In this document: in pieces, positions 53,559 through 62,361 of the stretch
Position numbering within the stretch: position 1 is the stretch's first letter
Layout of the letters: each line of letters begins with the position of its first letter
From: Alteromonas genovensis
GTDB taxonomy: Bacteria; Pseudomonadota; Gammaproteobacteria; Enterobacterales; Alteromonadaceae
Assembly (NCBI RefSeq): GCF_010500895.1
Contig: NZ_JAAAWO010000006.1
Span: 1-64,000, forward strand
Reading direction: 5' to 3'
DNA: 64,000 nucleotides
The notes under the pieces: generated by a model
The model's input: the letters and a program-made list of their open reading frames with translations, nothing else
Databases searched by the model: none
What the model was told of the DNA's origin: nothing
Translations under genes and position numbers: made by a program

Positions 53559-54695
53559 TTAGTCTTGATTTACAAAACAATGGAGCGCTTTCACTAACTC
53601 CACAATTGAGTTTTCCGATGTACTAAAGTCAAAGCTGAGCCTAATTGTTCGCTCAGCTTTGTCTCTATCAAAGCCTAATGACTTTAATACATGCGAAGCT
53701 TCAATGTCTTTCGATGAGCAAGCAGAACCCTGTGCTAGTGCAAATTTCTCTCTGTGGCTTAACAAAAAAGTCATAACATCTATTTCAGGTAATGTTAGTG
53801 ACACTATTTGTGGAAGCCCACTCACACCGTTAACTTCGTACTTTATAGCCTTATCAACTAGTTCGCTTGTTAACTTATTTCTCAATTTGGAAAATTGCGC
53901 TGATTTAAACCGTTCTGGAAATATTTCACATGCTTTACCTAAGCTAGCAACAAGCGGGGTCGCAACCGTTCCGCCCCTTAATCCAATTTCTTGTCCAGCA
54001 CCGTGAATGACAGGTGTAATATCGAGTTCTCGAGCTTCTCTGATGTAGAGAGCCCCTATACCTTTGATGCCACCAATCTTATGTGCAGATAACGAGAGTA
54101 AATCAACATTTAAGCCGTCTACATCAATGGCTAGTTTTGCAAAGCTTTGTGCTGCATCAGTGTGAAAATAAATATTATGTTCGAAACATGCTTCGCCAAT
54201 TTCAGCGATAGGGTTGATTGTGCCTAATTCATTATTTACATGCATTATGCTGACTATTGCTGTATCGGCTCGAAACGCTTTAATTACCTCGTCTGCAGTA
54301 ATTATTCCATCAGCGTTAGGTTTAAGATAAGTAACTGAGTAGCCAATGGTCTCTAGGTAACCGCATATACTGAGAATACACTTATGCTCAGCTTGGCTCG
54401 TTATTATGTGTTTTTTATTTTCGAGCAATTTTGAATTAAGAAGCCCTTTAAGCGCTAAATTGTTGGACTCAGTTGCTCCACTAGTAAAAACAATTTCACT
54501 AGGACTTGCGCCAATCATATCCGCGATAAGTTCACGCACTTTTTCTATCTCTTCAAATGCTTCAACTCCAGCTGCATGATCAGAAGACGGATTAGCTGAA
54601 TACTTACTTACAGAATTGATAAACGCATCTCTAGCTTCATCTAGAACTGGAAAAGAGCCTGCAGAGTCAAAGTAAATCATTGCATACTGCTCCAT
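53559..54695 (-). CDS. sspA: Cysteine desulfurase, SspA/DndA-like
   Basis: 378 aa, IscS/NifS class V aminotransferase fold. PLP lysine is in SLSAHKIGG (K206) and the sulfur-carrying cysteine in LAQGSACSSKD (C326). It supplies persulfide sulfur for the phosphorothioation enzymes. It is convergent with sspD, the two stops one base apart. A second ATG at 54680 has GGAG before it and gives the usual MIYFDSAG start. It follows the methyltransferase by 11 bases on the minus strand. No iscU/hscB neighbours, so housekeeping IscS is unlikely. Confidence 0.85.
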   Translation of the reverse strand: MEQYAMIYFDSAGSFPVLDEARDAFINSVSKYSANPSSDHAAGVEAFEEIEKVRELIADMIGASPSEIVFTSGATESNNLALKGLLNSKLLENKKHIITSQAEHKCILSICGYLETIGYSVTYLKPNADGIITADEVIKAFRADTAIVSIMHVNNELGTINPIAEIGEACFEHNIYFHTDAAQSFAKLAIDVDGLNVDLLSLSAHKIGGIKGIGALYIREARELDITPVIHGAGQEIGLRGGTVATPLVASLGKACEIFPERFKSAQFSKLRNKLTSELVDKAIKYEVNGVSGLPQIVSLTLPEIDVMTFLLSHREKFALAQGSACSSKDIEASHVLKSLGFDRDKAERTIRLSFDFSTSENSIVELVKALHCFVNQD

Positions 54696-54706
54696 ATATT
54701 CTTGTG

Positions 54707-56575
54707 TCAGATAAAATCATTTTTGTTTTCCAATCTAGGTCCACTCTCTTCGTTGAGGTGATAATCAAAGAAATCCACATCTTGATCTGCCATTTTGATT
54801 TTTACACGTTCTTTCAACAACGGAGTATCTTGTTTGTCGAAGGCTTCATAACCTAATAGCGTTAGTTTACCTGATGTTATATGAATTTTAATAAGCTGAA
54901 TATCTTCTAGCTCTCCATATAACTGCAGCGCAGAGCTAACGTAAACCCGAAGTAAGGGGGACAATAGATCAAGATATTTTTTGTGGAATGTCAGCGAATG
55001 CGGGTGGCCGAACTCCTCTGCTAAAACACTCTTGGGTAAGTCTTTGTTAGCCTCAATACACTCTTCCTCAATCAATTCTACGTCTGCTATTTTGAATAGT
55101 AAGTCTTTTGCTTGTTCTTGAGCGTTTTTATTTGTGTCGAAGAATGTTTTTATATCTCGCTTCGTTTGCTCAGGCTGATACCTATATGGCTTGCGCTTAC
55201 CAAAATATCCTACCGCAAAATACACTAATAAATCTTCTACTCTCATTTGCCGGGCAATGTTTAACTCGTCGCTACCGTAAAAGCCTTGGCAAAGCCTAAA
55301 CGCTTTTTTAAGAGTGCCTACTATTTCGATCAGTTCATCTGCGCGCTGATACTCTTCTTTGACGGGTGCCCTGCCTAATAGAAGGCATACTTTCCAATAA
55401 TCTTCGAACAGCTCATCGTGCTTAGTAAATAACAGCTGAGTATTGGCTTCTTTAATATCAATGGGTTTGGATTTACGTTCCCAGGTTCGCTGTCGTTTGT
55501 GTCTGTTTTGAAGAAAGTCTTGTTCCAGGTATTTATCTTTAAAAACAAAATAAATGCCGGGGGCTACAGCTATGGCTGATTCATCGAGCGTAAGCTCAAT
55601 AAACATTTTCAGCTCGCTTTGCGTGTAATATTTTTGAAAGGTTTTGCGGCTTGTGATTATGCCGTCTTTATAAGGCGTGAAGCGTGCAAGGTAACTTTCA
55701 TTGGCCAGCATGGCTGAGACTACTAATAACTTGTCGGTAAGCTCCCATGCACCCTGAATTGCTTCCATGCGCTCATTGCGTTCTTCAATAACGTTTATAA
55801 CAAAACCAATATTAACGAGGTCTGCGTTAACTTTTTCCGCATCGGGCAAAAAGTTAGGGTCCCACCCAAGCACGTCTAAACCGTGAGCTTCAAGTTCTCG
55901 CAGGTCGTCACCTCTCCCGCAGCCATAGTCAAAAATAGAGTACTGACCCTCTAAGAGACCGTGCTTTGCCAGTACTTTCATAGGGGCTGACAATTCGTAT
56001 CTAACAATTGCGGTTTTGTCTCGTTGAATCTGCTTTTTATCTTCATTCAGCACAAGTGCTGAATTACGAAATAGCCTGCCATCAACTAACTCATAGCCGT
56101 GGGAATTAATGAGTGCTTCCCATGATGCTTTAAATCCAATATGACGAGAGTTTTCGTAGAGGCCTGCCTGTTCACCCTCTTCGGTTATTTGTTTGAATTC
56201 TTCATAATTAGGGTGGTTTGGTAAAACCATAGTCTCTTTACGATGCAAAATAGGCGGGTTGTCGTAATTGCTATAGTCAGTAACTTTATGTGCTAACTTT
56301 TCTAGGTCAACGGTTACGCTTTGCTTTAGCGCAGGGTAAGAGTCTTCAGTAAAAGTAGGGTAGTGAAGCAAGCTTAATGAAAACTGCTTTCGGGATAATT
56401 TCACTAAGTTCCATTGCTCACGCGGTATCTTAAGTGCTTTGCCTATGGCTAAAATAACGTTTTGGAGTTTAGCTGGAAGAGCTGTTAATCCACTTTCGTG
56501 GATATATATCGCATCAGGAAGTTTTTTACCAACAGCCAAATCTGAAACAAGTGATTTAAATAGTGTTGCGTCCAT
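54707..56575 (-). CDS. DNA phosphorothioation-associated putative methyltransferase
   Basis: 622 aa. A SAM-binding motif lies in FDYGCGRGDDLRELEAHGLD, then GWDPN and GFVINVIEE. Start and body match the family called 'DNA phosphorothioation-associated putative methyltransferase' (TIGR04096). It may methylate the sites that are also sulfur-modified. Its ATG overlaps the stop of the M15-like gene (TAATG). Confidence 0.78.
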   Translation of the reverse strand: MDATLFKSLVSDLAVGKKLPDAIYIHESGLTALPAKLQNVILAIGKALKIPREQWNLVKLSRKQFSLSLLHYPTFTEDSYPALKQSVTVDLEKLAHKVTDYSNYDNPPILHRKETMVLPNHPNYEEFKQITEEGEQAGLYENSRHIGFKASWEALINSHGYELVDGRLFRNSALVLNEDKKQIQRDKTAIVRYELSAPMKVLAKHGLLEGQYSIFDYGCGRGDDLRELEAHGLDVLGWDPNFLPDAEKVNADLVNIGFVINVIEERNERMEAIQGAWELTDKLLVVSAMLANESYLARFTPYKDGIITSRKTFQKYYTQSELKMFIELTLDESAIAVAPGIYFVFKDKYLEQDFLQNRHKRQRTWERKSKPIDIKEANTQLLFTKHDELFEDYWKVCLLLGRAPVKEEYQRADELIEIVGTLKKAFRLCQGFYGSDELNIARQMRVEDLLVYFAVGYFGKRKPYRYQPEQTKRDIKTFFDTNKNAQEQAKDLLFKIADVELIEEECIEANKDLPKSVLAEEFGHPHSLTFHKKYLDLLSPLLRVYVSSALQLYGELEDIQLIKIHITSGKLTLLGYEAFDKQDTPLLKERVKIKMADQDVDFFDYHLNEESGPRLENKNDFI

Positions 56576-57231
56576 TACAATTTCTCTGCTAAATGCTTTG
56601 CATCTTCGCCAAAGGCTTTTGATGCAGGGTAGCGCCTACCGCTGTCACTTATTCCCATTACTTGTAAATGGTGCTGCAAGCTTTCAAGGTGGAAACTCAC
56701 GTGAATTGGCCTGTCGTTACCGTAAAAGTAGATACGGTCGTAACTAAGGTTATTTACAATATAACGTACAATATCTGATGCAGCGACCCCTTCAATATAG
56801 AAGTCGCAAGCAGCGCCGCCTCTGCTGCAAATTTGGTTGCCTTTACTGTTCACTTCATAAGCCGAATGCTGATCCAGAGACGGAGCTGTGCCGCTAGGTG
56901 AGTTTTTTTGAATAAAGCTTTTAAGTGCAAATGAGGTAAATCCATAAGTTATTATCGGTGTGCCTAATGCCCTAGTCACAGGAATTAATATTTCGATAAT
57001 TAAGTGTTCTATTGCTGTTACTGAGTCTTGCGCTGCTGGAATGTTTGGTTTAGAGAAGGAGTGCCTTGAAATATGCCAACTTAGCATTTCGTAGCTGATT
57101 GAGTTGAATAGTGAAGAACGTTCTTTGGTTAAAGTGTAAGAGGCTAGGCCAGGTACCTCTTCGCGGTGCTGTTCGGAATTTTTTTCTAAAATTTTAAATA
57201 TTTCTCTAGATTTCCTATTGGGTAGCTTCAT
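56575..57231 (-). CDS. M15-peptidase-like (DD-peptidase fold) protein in the phosphorothioation operon
   Basis: 218 aa from ATG 57231 (GGCGAGG before it); a TTG at 57255 overlaps the upstream stop. Residues in order fit the M15 zinc site: SLDQHSAYE (His), RGGAACDFYI (Asp), and RPIHVSFH (His). The GTPIITYGFTS segment is like the 'TSGYRS' part of M15A peptidases. Peptidoglycan action would be odd in the cytoplasm here; a repurposed fold is possible. No signal peptide seen. Confidence 0.6.
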   Translation of the reverse strand: MKLPNRKSREIFKILEKNSEQHREEVPGLASYTLTKERSSLFNSISYEMLSWHISRHSFSKPNIPAAQDSVTAIEHLIIEILIPVTRALGTPIITYGFTSFALKSFIQKNSPSGTAPSLDQHSAYEVNSKGNQICSRGGAACDFYIEGVAASDIVRYIVNNLSYDRIYFYGNDRPIHVSFHLESLQHHLQVMGISDSGRRYPASKAFGEDAKHLAEKL

Positions 57232-57251
57232 ATTAATTAAGCCTCGCCTTT

Positions 57252-57869
57252 TCAATTTACCAACTCAACCGTCACCCACTCAACATCACTTCGCTTCAAC
57301 CCATCTTCACTGGGCACGGGGTTCAAATTGCGCGCCGTTAAACCACTTTCTGCTGCCAATGCTTGCAGTTCCTCATAGCTTACTGGGTACATAGGCCGCT
57401 TTGGGTCGCTTGGGCCAAAGCGCAGGCTTATGTACATTCGCCCTTTTGCAGAAAGTAATTCGGCGAGGCGCTTTATAGCCGTTGGCCTGTCATCTAGTGG
57501 TAGGTGCATCCATACGGCGGAAAGCAAAATAAGGTCGAAGTGTTGGTGTTGGTGTTTGTACTTGTGAACGGTAGCTAAATTTGCCAGCGCGGGTAGGGCG
57601 GCGTTGCACCAACTCACTTTTTCGTTGGAGTGTTGCTTGGCTAACTTAAGTAATGCTTCGGCAGGCTCTGCTGCTGTTACCTGCCAACCTTTTGCGGCCA
57701 GCCAATTTGCATCGCGCCCACTGCCTGCGCCAACGTCTAATGCAGTAGTGGGCTGTGTGTTAGCAAGTGCTTGTTCGAGGTAGCCATGCACACTATCTGC
57801 ACTTATCGATTGATAAAGCGAGTAGTAGTGTTCTGCATTCGCACTGTAATGGTTAATGGTTGTTTTCAA
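57252..57869 (-). CDS. Class I SAM-dependent methyltransferase
   Basis: 205 aa. SAM motif ALDVGAGSGRDANWLAAKGW (motif I), then the LILLSAVWMHL motif IV region. Similar to small-molecule or protein methyltransferases (TehB/UbiG-like); the substrate is unknown. It is the first gene of the minus-strand operon that ends in sspA, 20 bases before the M15-like gene. Codon and composition look more like the flank, so it may be the last non-island gene or an added part. Confidence 0.7.
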   Translation of the reverse strand: MKTTINHYSANAEHYYSLYQSISADSVHGYLEQALANTQPTTALDVGAGSGRDANWLAAKGWQVTAAEPAEALLKLAKQHSNEKVSWCNAALPALANLATVHKYKHQHQHFDLILLSAVWMHLPLDDRPTAIKRLAELLSAKGRMYISLRFGPSDPKRPMYPVSYEELQALAAESGLTARNLNPVPSEDGLKRSDVEWVTVELVN

Positions 57870-58028
57870 TACTAAAAATCCCTCTTTATATGCAGTGCAG
57901 GTGTATTTGCGCGCCGTGTGCGTTTGTTAATTTGGCCGCTGCCTAACTAAAAATTAGCATACCATGAAATTTTATCGCTTCCTCTTTCTACTTGGGCATA
58001 ACCTTACCGAATCACTCGTAAAAGTTAT

Positions 58029-58047
58029 GCAAATGATAATTATTTCT
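58029..58047. promoter_or_regulatory. Fur box before the TonB receptor gene
   Basis: GCAAATGATAATTATTTCT matches the 19-bp Fur consensus GATAATGATAATCATTATC at 13 positions by eye. It lies ~70 bp upstream of the receptor ATG. Iron-repressed expression of the receptor and PepSY gene is inferred. Confidence 0.6.
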
Positions 58048-58117
58048 ATTTACATTGCTGCGGCGATGTGTAAAATCTTGCGACCATAAATAACCGAACA
58101 ACAAAAAGTGTGTACTT

Positions 58118-60307
58118 ATGAAATGGTCAATCCTTACCTTGGCAATTGCTTCTGCAATGAGTTATTCCGCAACCGCAAATACGAGTGCTGAAGCAGACAA
58201 CTCTAAAGTGAGCGGCTCTGAAATGAACAGCACTGAAATGAATGGCTCTGATATCGACAGCACTCAAATAGAAAATATTGAAGTAAGGGGCTCTTACATT
58301 GAAGGGTACGGCGCGCACAAGGCCAGTGGTGCGTCGCGTATTAACTTGCCCATTAAAGACATTCCTCAGTCGGTGTCGGTTATTACCAGTGCACAGTTCG
58401 ACGATTATCAGCTAAATGGCATTAACGATGTGCTCGATACCGCAACCGGTGTTAACGTGCAACGAGTAGAGACCAGCCGAACCTATTACAGTGCACGTGG
58501 TTTCGACATAAACAACTTCCAAATTGATGGCATTGGCCTGCCGCTTATTCGAGGCAACAACCACGGCGATGAAGACTCTGCCATTTACGATCGTATTGAA
58601 ATTATTCGTGGTGCAAACGGGTTAATGACTGGCGTGGGCAACCCCTCTGCTACGGTTAACTTTATTCGTAAGCGCCCAGGCATGCAAAATGGCCTAACCG
58701 TACAAGGCTTAGTTGGCAGCTGGGATAACCGCCGTGTTGAAGTTGACGGCACGTATCGCGTGAATGAAGATTTTGGTATTCGCGGCGTGGCGGTGTCTCA
58801 GTCGCAAGAGTCTTATCTCGACCGTTACGAGCAAGAGCGCCAAGTGGCATACTTGTTCGCAGAGTACAATATTTCAGATAGCACCACGTTCTCGGTAAGC
58901 CATTCGTATCACACCAACAATGCCGACGGTAATAACTGGGGCGCTAACCCGCTGTTTTATTCCGACGGCACAGCCACTAATTTTGATGTGTCTACCAACA
59001 CCTCAGCCGATTGGGCCTATTGGGATGTTGAAAAACACAACACCTTAATAGAGCTAGACCACGTGTTTGCCAACAACTGGTACATGCGTGCTACTTACTC
59101 CCGTAAAGTAACCGATGAAGACTCAGAGCTATTTTATGTGTTTGGCACGCCTAATCGCGAGACGGGCCTTGGCCTAACCGGTTACGCCAGCGAATATGAT
59201 CACGATGAAGAAACCGATTTGATTGACGTATACCTTACCGGCGATTTCAATCTTTTTGGGCGCTCGCATGAGTTTGTAGTAGGGGTAAACCATGCCTCTA
59301 TGACCTTTGAAGATGTGTCGTTATACGATTTCACAACGGGCAATGGCTTTCCTGCAATGCCGCCGCTTGAAACCTGGGATGGCAATGCACCTATTCCTAC
59401 CCTTGTAGATGGGCTAACGGGCGCCGATGTTGATACAGAGCAGTCGGCAGTGTATTTCACTACGCGCTTTAGCTTAACGGATGACTTGCACGTTACCGCT
59501 GGCGGCCGCCAGAACAGATGGGATACCAGCGGCATGTCGTACGATGTAGCGCAAGACGCTGAAGACAGCGAATTTATCCCTTATGTTGGCGTAGTGTATG
59601 CGCTAAACGATTCCATTTCAGCCTATGCCAGCTACACAGAAACGTTCTTGTCTCAAACCGAGCTAGACATTAATAACAACACCCTAGCGCCCATTGTGGG
59701 AGAGAGTAAAGAAGTGGGCTTTAAAAGCGAGTTTTTTGAAGACCGCCTAATTGCTACAGTGGCTTACTTCGACATTGTGCAAGAGAACCTTGCCATACCC
59801 GACCCAGCAACAGCCGATTTACCGCCAGGCGAACAGCGTTTTATTGGCGCTACAGGTATAGAGTCTAGCGGTTATGAATTTGAAGTGGCCGGCGAGCTAT
59901 TACCAGGCCTTCAAACCAGCATTGGTTATACCGATTTCACCATTGATGGTAACGAGCTGGTGGCAAACTACACGCCAGAGCGACTGCTTAAGTTTGCTGC
60001 AACCTATACGCCTGCAAGTTTCGACAAACTGTCTGTGGGTGTAAATGCACGTTGGCAAGACGACACCTCACGTGTGCAGGGTGTTGTGGGTGAAGGATTC
60101 GCAAACGCAGGCGATACCATCACCACACGCCAAGATGCCTACACCATTATCGATTTGATGGCCAGATACCGCGTGTCTGACAACTTCTCGGTTGCCTTAA
60201 ACGCCAACAACGTAACAGATGAAAAATACATCAATAGCTTGTATTGGGCACAGGGTTTTTACGGTGCGCCAGCAAGTTATATGTTAAGCGCAACCTGGTC
60301 GCTATAA
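58118..60307 (+). CDS. TonB-dependent siderophore receptor
   Basis: 729 aa. Signal peptide (WSILTLAIASAMSYSATANT) then a repetitive Ser/Met/Asp-rich stretch, a TonB box-like ENIEVRGSYIEGY, the plug (LPIKDIPQSVSVIT...ARGFDINNFQIDGI) and a barrel ending in Trp-Ser-Leu. The plug features are typical of FhuA/FpvA-type ferric-siderophore receptors, but the exact siderophore cannot be told. Preceded by a Fur box; the PepSY gene follows 61 bases later. Confidence 0.92.
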   Translation: MKWSILTLAIASAMSYSATANTSAEADNSKVSGSEMNSTEMNGSDIDSTQIENIEVRGSYIEGYGAHKASGASRINLPIKDIPQSVSVITSAQFDDYQLNGINDVLDTATGVNVQRVETSRTYYSARGFDINNFQIDGIGLPLIRGNNHGDEDSAIYDRIEIIRGANGLMTGVGNPSATVNFIRKRPGMQNGLTVQGLVGSWDNRRVEVDGTYRVNEDFGIRGVAVSQSQESYLDRYEQERQVAYLFAEYNISDSTTFSVSHSYHTNNADGNNWGANPLFYSDGTATNFDVSTNTSADWAYWDVEKHNTLIELDHVFANNWYMRATYSRKVTDEDSELFYVFGTPNRETGLGLTGYASEYDHDEETDLIDVYLTGDFNLFGRSHEFVVGVNHASMTFEDVSLYDFTTGNGFPAMPPLETWDGNAPIPTLVDGLTGADVDTEQSAVYFTTRFSLTDDLHVTAGGRQNRWDTSGMSYDVAQDAEDSEFIPYVGVVYALNDSISAYASYTETFLSQTELDINNNTLAPIVGESKEVGFKSEFFEDRLIATVAYFDIVQENLAIPDPATADLPPGEQRFIGATGIESSGYEFEVAGELLPGLQTSIGYTDFTIDGNELVANYTPERLLKFAATYTPASFDKLSVGVNARWQDDTSRVQGVVGEGFANAGDTITTRQDAYTIIDLMARYRVSDNFSVALNANNVTDEKYINSLYWAQGFYGAPASYMLSATWSL

Positions 60308-60368
60308 CGGCATAACGGTTTACCGTGCGCTTCAGCTGAGGTGCACGGGCTAAAAATGGAAGGTAAAC

Positions 60369-61478
60369 ATGCGTAAAACTCTGTTTAAGTGGCATTCCAT
60401 AACGGCACTCATTGCAATGGTGCCGCTTTTTGTTATTTCAATTACCGGCAGCATACTGGTATTTAAGCCTGAAATTGATACGTGGTTAATGCCTTCGCAC
60501 ATGAGCGTGCAGGCAGCAGAAGGCCAGCCTCGTGAAAACTTAAATCAGTTAATTAGCAAAGTAGAAGCCACCCATCCCGATTATGTATTGGGAAGTTGGG
60601 AGCTATTTGATAACAAGCAGCGCAGCGATGCGGCGTACCTCATCAGTAAGTCTGAGGGCGAATGGTATAAGCTGTATGTCGACCAGTATTCTGCCACGCT
60701 GTTATCTACCCCTGTATCGGTAACCCATGATATTACCGACTGGTTACTGTCGCTACATTACACCTTTTTGATGGGCGTGATAGGCACATCCTTCGGGTTT
60801 GTGTTTTCTCTTATGCTGTTAGTGCTTGGCATTACAGGCATAGTGTTGCATCGCAAGTTTTGGACTAAGCTATTCACCCTGCGCGTGCAGGCGGCTAGGC
60901 GCATCTTTTTTAGCGATGTGCATAAGCTAATAGGCATATTATCTTCACCGGTGCTGCTTATTTTGGCGTTTACCGGGGGCTATTGGAATGCCTCTGAAGT
61001 GATACACGAAACCTTAGAACACGGCGACGAACACGCTTATGTTACCGAGGCCATTTACAGCCCAAATCTCGATTTTCAGCAGCTGGTTTATGGGTCGTCT
61101 AACGCTATTGAGGGCCACCGGCCCACTTATCTTACCTTTCCTTTTGAACCTGAAGCGCACATTAATGTATTTGGCGAAGTGCCCGGTAAACCCTATCTTT
61201 CAAGCGAGTATTCCTCGGTGGTTACCTATAGCCGCGATTCTGGCGAAGTATTAGCTACGTTTGATGTAAGAGAAGAATCGGGCTGGGCAGTATTTGTTGA
61301 TATGTTTAGAAAACTGCACTTTGGTTATTTTGCAGGCTTACCCAGTAAAATACTGTGGTGTGTGCTGGGTTTAAGCCCCGTGTTACTTGCCATAACTGGC
61401 CTGTATTTTTACCTGTTTAGAAAGTCGCCTAAAAAGCCACGGCGCAGGGGGGGAGCCCCTTCGCCTGTGAAAAGCTAG
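60369..61478 (+). CDS. PepSY-associated membrane protein (possible ferric-siderophore reductase)
   Basis: 369 aa with four main helices (WHSITALIAMVPLFVISITG; FVFSLMLLVLGITGIVLHRK; LIGILSSPVLLILAFTGGYW; ILWCVLGLSPVLLAITGLYF). Conserved His residues (KWHS, LHYTF, LHRKF, VHKL, LHFGYF) fit haem-binding PepSY-TM reductases that reduce siderophore iron at the inner membrane. Co-transcribed with the receptor. Confidence 0.85.
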   Translation: MRKTLFKWHSITALIAMVPLFVISITGSILVFKPEIDTWLMPSHMSVQAAEGQPRENLNQLISKVEATHPDYVLGSWELFDNKQRSDAAYLISKSEGEWYKLYVDQYSATLLSTPVSVTHDITDWLLSLHYTFLMGVIGTSFGFVFSLMLLVLGITGIVLHRKFWTKLFTLRVQAARRIFFSDVHKLIGILSSPVLLILAFTGGYWNASEVIHETLEHGDEHAYVTEAIYSPNLDFQQLVYGSSNAIEGHRPTYLTFPFEPEAHINVFGEVPGKPYLSSEYSSVVTYSRDSGEVLATFDVREESGWAVFVDMFRKLHFGYFAGLPSKILWCVLGLSPVLLAITGLYFYLFRKSPKKPRRRGGAPSPVKS

Positions 61479-61499
61479 CGCCGCTAGATGAGATCATGC

Positions 61500-62225
61500 T
61501 TACCGCGTATTATTTGCAGTGCTTGTTCTGTACTGCCGTGACAGGCGGCTTATTGCAATGCCGCCTATTAGCCCCGGCAAAACCCAGAACGCATACTGCC
61601 ATGCGCCAATATCGCTAAATAAGGTACGCCCACCAAATGCTGCAAACGCAGTATATGCCGCAATACCAGAGCCAATATAGCCACCAAGGTGTTCTATCAG
61701 CCATGCTTTTGGCGCTACTTGTTTGGCAAATATAAAACGCAGCTGGCTTACGCTTAACGTTAGCCCTAGTGGTGCAAAAACTAGCATTAGAATATGCTGG
61801 TGCATAATGCCGATAACCCCAATACAGAGACTTGTTAAGGTTAACAGTACAGCTGGCGCAGTACGACTAACACGGCGAAGCGACAGGCGGCTTTGCTTAG
61901 CATCAAGCGCCCATTGCCCCATCATGACCGATGCATACATTTGTACCGCCAAATGCAGTAAAAAGATGGCGAAGCGCTGTAAGTTGGCCACAGCTGCAGG
62001 GTTGTCTGCCAAGTTAGGGTTAACTGCAACGGGGGCAAATAGCCACAAGCCAGCTAGCATTACACCGCTATAAATAGTCCACTGCATAGCGTGGCGATAA
62101 TGAGCGCCAAATTTACGATGATTCAATGCCCCTTTCTTAGCGGTAACAGGAACCCAAAACAATATCAAAGCAATGGCGCCGGCAAGAATGTGGCTGTACA
62201 AAACAATTTGGTATGAAATAGTCAC
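61500..62225 (-). CDS. Multi-helix membrane protein (DUF2306-like)
   Basis: About 241 aa from the GTG at 62225 (AAGAAGAGATAAC before it); a longer ATG form to 62300 looks unlikely. At least six hydrophobic helices and starting YSHILAGAIALILFWVPV with histidines as in the DUF2306 family; function unknown. It is divergent from a DesK-type kinase and may be its target. Confidence 0.6.
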   Translation of the reverse strand: MTISYQIVLYSHILAGAIALILFWVPVTAKKGALNHRKFGAHYRHAMQWTIYSGVMLAGLWLFAPVAVNPNLADNPAAVANLQRFAIFLLHLAVQMYASVMMGQWALDAKQSRLSLRRVSRTAPAVLLTLTSLCIGVIGIMHQHILMLVFAPLGLTLSVSQLRFIFAKQVAPKAWLIEHLGGYIGSGIAAYTAFAAFGGRTLFSDIGAWQYAFWVLPGLIGGIAISRLSRQYRTSTANNTR

Positions 62226-62361
62226 TGTTATCTCTTCTTTGTAAACTTGAGGTGATAAGTTTACCGAGATGAGCAAGGGCGCATCAGTGCACAAAGTCAC
62301 TATCGTAATAGTGACTTTTGGCCTATTCCAATAGCAGTGAAATTACCCAATACTAAGCGCT

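Noticed and set aside
36000..58000. CRISPR array or cas genes in the island
   Set aside because: No spaced direct repeats and no Cas motifs found on reading.
36000..58000. Integrase or transposase of the island
   Set aside because: No tyrosine or serine recombinase motif in any long frame; mobility genes are not in the window.
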